A stretch of 52,230 nt of DNA from positions 1 to 52,230 of the forward strand of contig JAKBZR010000011.1 of assembly GCA_021842405.1 (NCBI GenBank), written 5' to 3'. The position numbers and the translations under genes are program-made. Positions within the stretch are counted from its first letter, which is position 1, and each line of letters starts with the position of its first letter. Shown here in pieces: positions 25,957 through 32,651 of this stretch. The notes beneath the pieces were generated by a model that was not told where the DNA came from, did no database searches, and was given only the letters and a program-made list of their open reading frames with translations. The stretch comes from a bacterium (GTDB lineage: Bacteria; Armatimonadota; Chthonomonadetes; Chthonomonadales; JAMCWF01).

Positions 25957-26937
25957 ATGGGAATGCGCAGTTCTATCCGGTATCGGAGATTGCCAGCGCT
26001 GATCAAGGTTGCCAGTCTATGCGCCTTTGCGGTTTCGGTAATGACGGTGGGTACCGCCAATGCGCAGCTTGCAAGCATCTACAGCGGATCCGGAAGTAAC
26101 GGTGGGGTTAATATCGCCAGTTGGGGCAGCGGCGAGGTCGCGTTTGACCAAAACAACGTGTATACCGGCGTCCGCTCCATCAAGGTCACCACTCAAGGGA
26201 TGTTTCAGGGTGGGCGGATTGAGCTGGCCGATCCGATAGACCTCAGCCCGTTCATCGGCAGCCCCAGCGATTACCTGGATTTCGTGTTTCGGACCGCGGG
26301 GCAAAATCGGAACAATCGCGGCTATGGGTTCGGCCCGGGCGGATATATGGGCGGCCCGCCGAACAGGAGGATGACCGGCCCCCCAAACTTCGGCGGCTAC
26401 AATCAAAACAATCAAAATCAGTACCAGCAGAACGTCGAGATCAAGAACATACGGTTCGTGCTGGTTACCTCGAACGGGAAGCGAGTGGAAGGCGAGATTC
26501 CGCTGAAAAACCAACGCCGAGACGATCAGGGCTGGTACAACTTGGGCGTGCCGTTTGCCGCCCTGAAGTCGCTGGCGGCGGGGGATAAGCTCAAGGAGGT
26601 TCAGGTCTTTGCCGATGCGCCCGGCTCGTTTTATGTGGGTGAAATCCGCATCATCAACGACACCACCCCCATCCACGCCAACAGCTTGGACGACCAGACC
26701 GAGCCGAAGGATTCCGAGCTCACCTTCCAGGGATCTGCCGATGACGGCGTGACCCCGCTGGTCTACAACTGGAACTTTGGGGAGATCAAGGGCGATAAAG
26801 GTGTGGACGCGGTGGGTCGCCGGGTGACTCACACCTTCCGCAAGAGCGGCGACTACATCGTGACCTTAACCGTCAGCGACCTGTACGGTTTCAAAAAGCC
26901 TTCCGTAACTACCTGCCGGGTTCGGATCACATTGTAA
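25957..26937 (+). CDS. Secreted protein with CBM-like region and C-terminal PKD domain
   Basis: The 326-residue precursor has a signal peptide (core LIKVASLCAFAVSVMTVGTANA, residues 16-37). The mature protein starts with a beta-rich, carbohydrate-binding-like region. A low-complexity Gly/Asn/Pro/Gln stretch (GPGGYMGGPPNRR to NQNNQNQYQQN) is inserted at about residues 125-165. A PKD domain ends the protein, with PLVYNWNFGEIKGD and THTFRKSGDYIVTLTVSD. ATG 25957 follows GGGAGGGGA (25945-25953) at close spacing; ATG 25963 is an alternative. The function is unknown; surface binding or adhesion is likely by domain type. The stop lies exactly where a dispersed repeat begins. Confidence 0.76.
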   Translation: MGMRSSIRYRRLPALIKVASLCAFAVSVMTVGTANAQLASIYSGSGSNGGVNIASWGSGEVAFDQNNVYTGVRSIKVTTQGMFQGGRIELADPIDLSPFIGSPSDYLDFVFRTAGQNRNNRGYGFGPGGYMGGPPNRRMTGPPNFGGYNQNNQNQYQQNVEIKNIRFVLVTSNGKRVEGEIPLKNQRRDDQGWYNLGVPFAALKSLAAGDKLKEVQVFADAPGSFYVGEIRIINDTTPIHANSLDDQTEPKDSELTFQGSADDGVTPLVYNWNFGEIKGDKGVDAVGRRVTHTFRKSGDYIVTLTVSDLYGFKKPSVTTCRVRITL

Positions 26938-26996
26938 GAAGTTGTTGAGAAAGTCGCTGAAGCCCACCGCTTTGTCATTCCCGCGAAAGCGGGAAA
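26935..26996 (-). repeat. Dispersed REP-like repeat, copy 1
   Basis: The 62 bases from TAAGAAGTTGTTGA to the hairpin TTCCCGC-GAAA-GCGGGAA (26978-26995) match, in reverse orientation, the copy at 29326-29388. The repeat begins inside the stop codon of the PKD-protein gene and ends in the coding remnant of a Phd-like antitoxin. Confidence 0.68.
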
Positions 26997-27205
26997 CGGT
27001 AGTTGTAACTGAAGACGGTAACCCGGTCGCTGCGCTGGTCGGACTCGGCAATGCAGACATGGAAACGGTATCGCTGAGCGCCAATCGAGAATTCATCGAG
27101 TTGATCGAGCGATCCAGGGCACGCCAGGACAAAGAGGGCGGCATAACGATGGAAGAAATGCGCAAGAAGTTGGGCGGCTATGGCGGTGCGGGGAATAGGG
27201 CATAG
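26942..27205 (+). pseudogene. Phd/YefM-like antitoxin remnant fused to repeat sequence
   Basis: An open frame of 87 codons is made of two unlike parts. Codons 1-18 or so translate the dispersed repeat (SLKPTALSFPRKRE) and are not protein-like. From about codon 19, TVVVTEDGNPVAALVGL matches the second half of a Phd/YefM antitoxin domain, followed by a polar helical tail (REFIELIERSRARQDKEGGITMEEMRKKLG). Intact antitoxins have about 20 further N-terminal residues that form the DNA-binding strand and helix; these are missing. No toxin gene (PIN, RelE or Doc) follows. The likeliest reading is a dead antitoxin truncated by repeat insertion or deletion. Confidence 0.68.
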
Positions 27206-27272
27206 GAGGGCGAAATATGAACATTGTCGCATTGAATCCTCATCATATTTGTGATGGCACTTATCTCATAGT

Positions 27273-27585
27273 AAGAGTTCAGTTTTGTGGGAGGGATTTT
27301 CGTTCGACCCCACCATGAGTCTGGGAGAAGAAGGGAGGTCTTGGGAGCGCGTTAGGCCGACCCCCATCCTAACCTTCCCCCTGGGAGGGGGAAGGGATTC
27401 GGACTGGGTTTTGGCGATTACTACGTCGCACCACATCCTTGCCTTCCACCTTAAACTTGCCCTACTCTCTTCCCCCTCGCAACCGTTCCGTGCTCCTTCC
27501 CCCTCCCAGGGGGAAGGCTGGGATGGGGGTCAAGACACACCGCCCTGCAACACCCGCCTAAATTGCCCGTAGAACTGAACTCTTT
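27273..27585. mobile_element. Foldback MITE-like element (about 313 bp)
   Basis: The element has terminal inverted repeats: AAGAGTTCAGTTTTGTGGG at the left end and, read on the minus strand, AAAGAGTTCAGTTCTACGGG at the right end. Inside, 35 bases at 27361-27395 (CCCCCATCC to GGGGGAAGG) reappear inverted at 27495-27529 with two mismatches. The whole can fold back on itself. There is no transposase, as in MITEs. The left end is shared with 52132-52175 and 18588-18610. Confidence 0.6.
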
Positions 27586-27623
27586 CCAAGCATCCGGATA
27601 CACCGCTATCACGAGGCATGGGG

Positions 27624-27706
27624 CTGGATTCCCGCCATCCACTCCACTGGAGTGGAGCCATGCGGGAATGACGAAATGGCGGTATCCAATGGTTTTTCAA
27701 AAACTA
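27624..27706. repeat. Dispersed REP-like repeat, copy 2 with enlarged hairpin
   Basis: GGATTCCCGC, an inner palindromic stretch around CCACTCCACTGGAGTGG, and GCGGGAATGACGAAATGGCGG form an extended hairpin. The tail up to TTTTTCAAAAACT resembles the tail of the copy at 29326-29388. Confidence 0.55.
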
Positions 27707-27709
27707 AAC

Positions 27710-27737
27710 GTAGGGGCGTATCGCCATACGCCCCTAC
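27710..27737 (-). terminator. Perfect 12-bp hairpin after the PEP-CTERM gene
   Basis: GTAGGGGCGTAT and ATACGCCCCTAC pair perfectly around a four-base loop, nine bases past the stop of the minus-strand gene. On that strand the stem is followed by GTTTAGTTTTTG, so it could end transcription. The stem also belongs to a repeat family with members at 49287-49314, 49451-49479 and 51801-51824. Confidence 0.5.
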
Positions 27738-27746
27738 TAAGCTCAA

Positions 27747-28958
27747 CTAGCTTGGCAAAGTTGACCGTCTCTTGCGTGCGGCGTTAGATGCTCCCATACC
27801 AAAAAGCAGGACGATGAAAACCAGCCCGGCGGTCAACCCGGAAGGCTCAGGAACCGGAGTGCCGATCAGGAACGCCTGCTGCTGATTATTAAAGGTCCCC
27901 CAGCCAACGATCTCGTTTGTACTGTTAATTCCCAGCGCCGAATTCAAAGTGCCGGAGTTGGGGTAGAGGGAGTTCAGATCGGTCATCGGTCCGCTCGATG
28001 GCATCCATATCCAGGCATTAGGAATTTCGTTGCCGCTCGAAGAATAAACGAAAGCGGATCCAACGATATCCCCGCTGCTGTTTATGCTTTGAGCGAAATC
28101 CTTGCTTCCATCGCCGTTCAGATTCCCCAAATTGATGAAATTGTTGGGTGTTCCAGTTGGGTCAAGGTAAGCGGTAAATGTGGCCGATGAATTAATCGTT
28201 GACCAACCAATAACCTCACCCGTATTTGAGATCGCGGAAGCGGTGCCGTCAGGCGCCATACCGGCAAGGCTTCCCATATTACCCAAGTCAGTCGGTACAT
28301 AAATCCCACTTGAGAGGTTCCATAAGGTTGGATCGTAATCAAACTGGTTACTGGTGTTATATTGGGATACACCGGCTATAACGCCCGAATTGTTGATGTC
28401 ATAGGCGTTGCTGAAGCCGCCCGTGGTTAGAGGGGACAGACTTGTTAAGCCGGTAGTTGGGTCCCAAGTATACGCCTGATTCAAGTTAGGGTTAGGGTTT
28501 AGAAGGCTGCCGACCACTTGGTTGGAGTCATTGATTGCGTTGGCTCCGGCGCCCGTCGCAACCAAGGTAACGGTGCTCCCATGCAAAAAGAAAGCGGCCG
28601 GATAGGTTGGACCCGACGGCGTGGGGGTATAAGTGCCATTGCCCACGATGTCGCCGAAGCTGTTGATGCTGGTGGCCACATTCAACACCCATGGCGAAGC
28701 GCTTGGCAGCAGGCTGTTTAGATCGGTCATACGGCCGCCGCTCCACGCAAAGGCATGTTGAGCGCCGGATGCGGTGTCCGCCCAACCCACGACCTGGCCC
28801 GCATTGTTGATTGAGTTAGCGACCGAGTTCAACCCTCCCAGCGTTCCGAGATTGATGACCTGATACGAGGCTTGTGCTTGGGATGCTTGAGGTTGAAACC
28901 AAATTGCCAGCGTGAGGATGGTTAAGATAATCGAGGCGCCAATTCGTCGTTGCGCCAT
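27747..28958 (-). CDS. HAF-repeat extracellular protein with PEP-CTERM sorting signal
   Basis: The 403-residue precursor has a signal peptide (core IGASIILTILTLAIW, residues 6-20) and about seven degenerate HAF-type repeats, each with an INNSG/INSSG-D-IVG-like core (for example INNAGQVVGWAD, INSTNEIVGWGTF). A complete PEP-CTERM signal ends it: VPEPSG, a hydrophobic helix (LTAGLVFIVLLFGMG) and a basic tail (AARKRRS). Exosortase cuts this signal and such proteins are often linked to extracellular polysaccharide. ATG 28958 follows AAAGGAG at eight bases; an ATG at 28982 lies upstream of that site. No exosortase gene is present here. A sigma-54 promoter lies 150 bases upstream. Confidence 0.86.
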   Translation of the reverse strand: MAQRRIGASIILTILTLAIWFQPQASQAQASYQVINLGTLGGLNSVANSINNAGQVVGWADTASGAQHAFAWSGGRMTDLNSLLPSASPWVLNVATSINSFGDIVGNGTYTPTPSGPTYPAAFFLHGSTVTLVATGAGANAINDSNQVVGSLLNPNPNLNQAYTWDPTTGLTSLSPLTTGGFSNAYDINNSGVIAGVSQYNTSNQFDYDPTLWNLSSGIYVPTDLGNMGSLAGMAPDGTASAISNTGEVIGWSTINSSATFTAYLDPTGTPNNFINLGNLNGDGSKDFAQSINSSGDIVGSAFVYSSSGNEIPNAWIWMPSSGPMTDLNSLYPNSGTLNSALGINSTNEIVGWGTFNNQQQAFLIGTPVPEPSGLTAGLVFIVLLFGMGASNAARKRRSTLPS

Positions 28959-29107
28959 CTTGGTTCTCCTTTCTGAGTTCATTTTTGTCAGTTTTGCGCT
29001 AATGCTGGCGGGTGAAGCTACTTTTTCAATCTTGGGGATGAATTGACTAATCGGCGAAGGTGGTGAAGCTAGAAGAGTAAGGCCCCGTTGACCCGTATTG
29101 GTAACAG

Positions 29108-29124
29108 TGCAAGATTCGTGCCAA
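29108..29124 (-). promoter_or_regulatory. Sigma-54 (RpoN) promoter for the PEP-CTERM gene
   Basis: On the minus strand TTGGCACGAATCTTGCA (29124-29108) matches the -24/-12 consensus TTGGCACG-N4-TTGCA at every specified position. Transcription would start near 29098 and give a leader of about 140 bases before the ATG at 28958. Nothing else lies between them. Such promoters need an enhancer-binding activator, which is not encoded in the window. Confidence 0.74.
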
Positions 29125-29325
29125 ATGCGGCTATTTCTATCAGTTTAATCAAAATAAAATTTCAGGATATCCTTATCATTTCACAGATTGCATAAGCGGC
29201 TTGAAATTGGGATACGCAAGCTATGCCGGCCGGGGTGGTCGGTCGGTGTATCGCAATGACCGGTACTCCGCGCCCGTTTGAATTGAGGTTGAAGTGGGGA
29301 GTCAAGGCCATAGGCCGAGAACTGG

Positions 29326-29388
29326 ATTCCCGCGTTCGCGGGAATGACGAAGGGCGGTTTTCCGCGACTTTTCAATAACTTCTTAAGT
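29326..29388 (+). repeat. Dispersed REP-like repeat, copy 3
   Basis: The perfect hairpin ATTCCCGCG-TT-CGCGGGAAT (29326-29345) is followed by GACGAAGGGCGGTTTTCCGC and a tail to TTCAATAACTTCTTA. The whole is an inverted copy of 26935-26996. The rest of the 28983-29427 gap holds only the sigma-54 promoter and no gene that I can see. Confidence 0.68.
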
Positions 29389-29427
29389 CAGCGTGATTGA
29401 GTAAGCGCGATTTGAGCTGATAAAACG

Positions 29428-29464
29428 GCCAGCGCCAGCCGGGGAGGGGCCGGCTGGCGCTGGC
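29428..29464 (-). terminator. Rho-independent terminator of the pil operon
   Basis: A 15-bp perfect GC-rich stem (29428-29442 with 29450-29464, arms GCCAGCGCCAGCCGG and CCGGCTGGCGCTGGC) encloses a seven-base loop. On the minus strand it is followed by CGTTTTA. It lies 37 bases after the stop of the last pil gene. Confidence 0.84.
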
Positions 29465-29500
29465 GATGCAGAAAACAATTCGACCCTAGCCGCTTAGGGC

Positions 29501-30217
29501 TTAAGGCGTTGGGGCAGAGCCGACCGAATTTGCGGGAGCGATCTCATTGTTCGTCGGCTGCGGCTTGTTCAGTGTGGCCCCAACCGGTAACAAAATGGTA
29601 TGGTTTTTATGCTTTAACGTAATGCCATCCATACCGATCTGAATGACCTGATAACCGCCCTTCAGCCAATCTCCGTTCTGAGCATTCTGCGATACCGCGT
29701 TGACCTGCAGGCTGGCAACGGAGGGGTTGCCAAGCATCGTGCCCACCAGCGTGATAACGGGTGACGGGGGAGCGACCGGAACGATTCCGATATTTGACCC
29801 TCCCGCTCCATTCACGCCCGGAAGCAACGGCGACATAACCGGTCCGGTTGGATATTTCGGCGATGGAGGCGCGGAATGGGTTGGCGCTGGAGCGCTCGAT
29901 TTTGATCCTGCCAGTTGAATGAAGGGATCATGCAGCTTCATCCGCCCGCTCTTCATCCCATTGTTATATAAGGAACCGGATACCGGCAGTTCGCTGGACG
30001 CCTGCGCCGGGGTTACCGTTACCAGCGATGCAGCGGTTGCAGCCGAATTGGTAGGAGCAGTCGGTGCAGCCGCTGGTTTAGCGGTGGTTTTAGCCGGCTT
30101 TGCCAAAACCGAGCCAAACAGCGTATGCCCAATAAAAAGTAACGCAACCAAAATCAGCACGGTGAGAACACCGACTTTACGCCGATCTTCTGGACTTAAA
30201 TGTGATATAGCTCCCAT
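29501..30217 (-). CDS. PilP/GspC-like pilus assembly protein
   Basis: The 238-residue protein has a short cytoplasmic start (MGAISHLSPEDRRKV), one transmembrane anchor (VGVLTVLILVALLFIGHTLF, about residues 16-35), a long Ala/Pro/Thr-rich periplasmic linker and a C-terminal beta domain. The beta domain (ITLVGTMLGNPSVASLQVN and GDWLKGGYQVIQIGMDGITLKHKNHTILLPVG) is like the HR domain of PilP and GspC, which links the inner-membrane platform to the secretin. ATG 30217 follows GGAGGAG; an in-frame ATG at 30259 lies upstream of that site and would overlap pilQ by being nearly abutted. It is the last gene of the operon and is followed by a strong terminator. Sequence resemblance is weak; context is the main support. 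Confidence 0.74.
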   Translation of the reverse strand: MGAISHLSPEDRRKVGVLTVLILVALLFIGHTLFGSVLAKPAKTTAKPAAAPTAPTNSAATAASLVTVTPAQASSELPVSGSLYNNGMKSGRMKLHDPFIQLAGSKSSAPAPTHSAPPSPKYPTGPVMSPLLPGVNGAGGSNIGIVPVAPPSPVITLVGTMLGNPSVASLQVNAVSQNAQNGDWLKGGYQVIQIGMDGITLKHKNHTILLPVGATLNKPQPTNNEIAPANSVGSAPTP

Positions 30218-30262
30218 AGTTCGCTCTCCTCCAGTTCGATCCCCGACTCGTCTTGGCACCTG

Positions 30263-32047
30263 TCATTGCTTCATCAAATGAGGAGTCAGGAAAACGACTA
30301 CTTCCGAATGCCGATGATCTTTTGAAATGGATTTGAATAAACTACCGATGATGGGTAAATCTCCCAATATCGGTATCTTGGACATCGTGCGGATATCCTG
30401 ATCCTGAATTAAGCCGCCGATCACAATGGTCTGGCCGTTCTTAACTCGCACGGTGGTCTCGGCTTCTCGGCTCGCCGTTTGGGGAAGACCATCCGTAAAC
30501 CCAGTGATGGTGCTGACCACCGGGTGGACGTGCAGGGTAATGTAGCCGTCGGTGTTGACCCGGGGCCGAACCAGCAAAACGATCCCGACTGGCACCTCAT
30601 AAACGGTGAACTGATTGCCGGTGGTCGGACTCGAAGTGGCGAGCGTATTGAAGCGCAGCGTATCGCCGATGAAGATGGAGGCGCCCTGATTATTCAACAC
30701 CGCAATGCGCGGGTCAGCCAGCAGCTTGGCCTTGTTATGCTCAATCATCGCGTTAATCGTGGCGGTGGCGTCAAAGGGTGTGCGTCCGAATGAGCCAAAT
30801 CCGAGGCTGCGCAGCACGGTATTGGCTGGAATTGAGCTATAATCGCTGCCGCCGTGCTCTTGCAGCGTTTGGGAGCCCCACGTCCAACTCACCCCCATGT
30901 TGCTGATCTCCTCCGGTGATGTATCAATCACGCGAGCGTCTATCATCACTTGTTGAGGAGGAACATCAACCTGTTTCAGCAGCTTGAGCGCAGCGTTGAC
31001 ATCTTCCGGAGTCCCTTCCAGGATGAGCGAAAGCGAGTTGACACCGGGCTTGTTGTTGCTGTTACTATTGGATGAGCTGCTGTGTGCGCCGCCGGAACTT
31101 CCACCGCCGCCCATGCCTCCACCGAAGCCTCCTCCACTCGAACCACCCGTCACACCGCCGCCCAAGCTTTGGCCGCTGAGCGGTTGAAAATGGGGAGCCG
31201 GCGGGGCATAGCTTTGAGGGCCGGGAATAACCAGCAGGTTTGAAAATGCCTGCTTGAGCATACTGGTCAACTCATCGGCGCTGGAATATCGAACCTCATA
31301 AACCCGGTATTCAATCTGCGTAGCTCCCTCTTGATCGAGCACCTGAAACTGATTATAAGCGTTCATTACATCCGAGCGATCGCCAGAGATCAGCAGGGCG
31401 TCGCCGACCTGATTGACGCTGAGGTTGGGCGATAGTTTGGCCAACGCGGTCTGGAGCTGGGCGGTTGGAACATGCTTGGGCTTCAGCTCCATGCTAATGG
31501 GGGCTGCGTCAGCCGCCATCCGATCTTGAGTGGAGATGAAATCCACCGCCTGGCTGACATCAGAAGGTGTGCCGATGAGGGTAATCGAGGAGCCATCGTT
31601 TTTTGTGGTGATCAAGGGAAAGTCCGCGTTGACCAACTGTGAGGCAGCGTTGGGCTTCAGATGATCCAGTGTTACCGAACGAGAGACGCCCATTTTAGCG
31701 ATCATTGCCTTCATCTCGCTTGGTGGAGCGATTAGAAAGGTATGGTCTACCCTGCGACATTCGAGTCCGGCCAGATTTGCCACCAATTGAAACGCCTGCT
31801 CCAATGACTTGTTGCTTAACCGAACACTGACCTTTTGGTTGGGATCCACGCTCATCGCAACGTTGACATGCTCTTGAGCGGCGAGCGCTCGAAGGACATC
31901 TCCAACCGGAGCGTTAACATAATCCAAACTGATCAAGCTGGCTTGTATCGCCGGTGTCGCTGGTTGATTATCCGCGTATGCCGGCCAAAGAGTTACACTA
32001 AGGCAGAAGTAGGCACAAATTAAAATCGTAAGTTGCTTCATCTTCAT
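30263..32047 (-). CDS. pilQ: Type IV pilus secretin PilQ
   Basis: The 594-residue protein has a signal peptide (residues 1-25), an STN-type N0 domain (APVGDVLRALAAQEHVNVAMSVD and SNKSLEQAFQLVANLAGL) and two N1-like domains. A Gly/Ser-rich low-complexity segment at about residues 295-335 interrupts the second of these. The C-terminal secretin domain has VPVGIVLLVRPRVNTDGYITLHVHPVVS and VRVKNGQTIVIGGLIQDQ followed by KIPILGDLPIIGSLF. Secretins form the outer-membrane gate of type IV pili and type II secretion, so the cell must have an outer membrane. It lies between pilO and the pilP-like gene. The gene spacing (10 and 45 bases) supports one operon. Confidence 0.95.
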   Translation of the reverse strand: MKMKQLTILICAYFCLSVTLWPAYADNQPATPAIQASLISLDYVNAPVGDVLRALAAQEHVNVAMSVDPNQKVSVRLSNKSLEQAFQLVANLAGLECRRVDHTFLIAPPSEMKAMIAKMGVSRSVTLDHLKPNAASQLVNADFPLITTKNDGSSITLIGTPSDVSQAVDFISTQDRMAADAAPISMELKPKHVPTAQLQTALAKLSPNLSVNQVGDALLISGDRSDVMNAYNQFQVLDQEGATQIEYRVYEVRYSSADELTSMLKQAFSNLLVIPGPQSYAPPAPHFQPLSGQSLGGGVTGGSSGGGFGGGMGGGGSSGGAHSSSSNSNSNNKPGVNSLSLILEGTPEDVNAALKLLKQVDVPPQQVMIDARVIDTSPEEISNMGVSWTWGSQTLQEHGGSDYSSIPANTVLRSLGFGSFGRTPFDATATINAMIEHNKAKLLADPRIAVLNNQGASIFIGDTLRFNTLATSSPTTGNQFTVYEVPVGIVLLVRPRVNTDGYITLHVHPVVSTITGFTDGLPQTASREAETTVRVKNGQTIVIGGLIQDQDIRTMSKIPILGDLPIIGSLFKSISKDHRHSEVVVFLTPHLMKQ

Positions 32048-32057
32048 CTATCCTCGG

Positions 32058-32651
32058 TTAGCTGGTAGTATTGCCCGACCCGGCGGCAACGGTGTCACTC
32101 TCCACGTACCGGGTGATGGTCAATGTCGTTTGTAAGTCGGGATGATTTCCCTGATTCGGTGAAATATGACAATCGCTGATGGTGATCATCCGCGGATAGT
32201 TTTGCAATCCGCTCAATAACAAAAGCAGAGCGTGAAAATCACCGTGCACAACGAGCGTGCTTTGGATCGGCAATACGTTATCGGGCAGCGCGTTTTGATC
32301 CTTCGGTTGTTGCGGCGCTCCCCCTTTTGATGCGGGCGGAAGAATCACGATGGACCGTATTGACACGAGCCGATTGTTTGTTTCCTTCAACAATGCGTTA
32401 AGGTCACGCAGAAAATTGGTCTGTTCCTGTGGGCCGTTTGATACGCAAGGGGTCTGCTTGGGTGGCTTTACCTGGGCGGCTTGCTGAAGCATCTGGTTCA
32501 CAGCCGCCTCTCGGAGCCGTGTTTGCTTCAGGGCGATTTTGTCGCTTCGCAGCGTGCGAAACTTAGGAATCAGCAAGCCTCCGGCCGCCCCCCAAATGAC
32601 AATCGGCATGAGCAATAGAATTAAATTGGCGCCTTTGGCCCCGTTTTTCAT
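32058..32651 (-). CDS. Type IV pilus assembly protein PilO-like
   Basis: The 197-residue protein has one N-terminal transmembrane segment (LILLLMPIVIWGAAGGLLI), a helical coiled-coil part (FRTLRSDKIALKQTRLREAAVNQMLQQ), and a ferredoxin-like periplasmic domain. In that domain VVHGDFHALLLLLSGLQNYPRMITISDCHI is a typical PilO/GspM pattern. PilO dimerises with PilN in the periplasm and aligns the pilus motor with the secretin. Its ATG overlaps the stop of the fused pilM-pilN gene by four bases. Size and position fit PilO well, although the sequence is divergent as usual in this family. Confidence 0.84.
   Translation of the reverse strand: MKNGAKGANLILLLMPIVIWGAAGGLLIPKFRTLRSDKIALKQTRLREAAVNQMLQQAAQVKPPKQTPCVSNGPQEQTNFLRDLNALLKETNNRLVSIRSIVILPPASKGGAPQQPKDQNALPDNVLPIQSTLVVHGDFHALLLLLSGLQNYPRMITISDCHISPNQGNHPDLQTTLTITRYVESDTVAAGSGNTTS

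Noticed and set aside
26017-26832. 271-codon open frame on the minus strand opposite the PKD protein
   Set aside because: The plus-strand gene has a signal peptide and PKD domain; the minus frame has no start site and no family resemblance.
27563-27787. Open frame of 74 codons over the repeats before the PEP-CTERM gene
   Set aside because: It is made wholly of repeat sequence and hairpins, with no ribosome site or protein-like composition.
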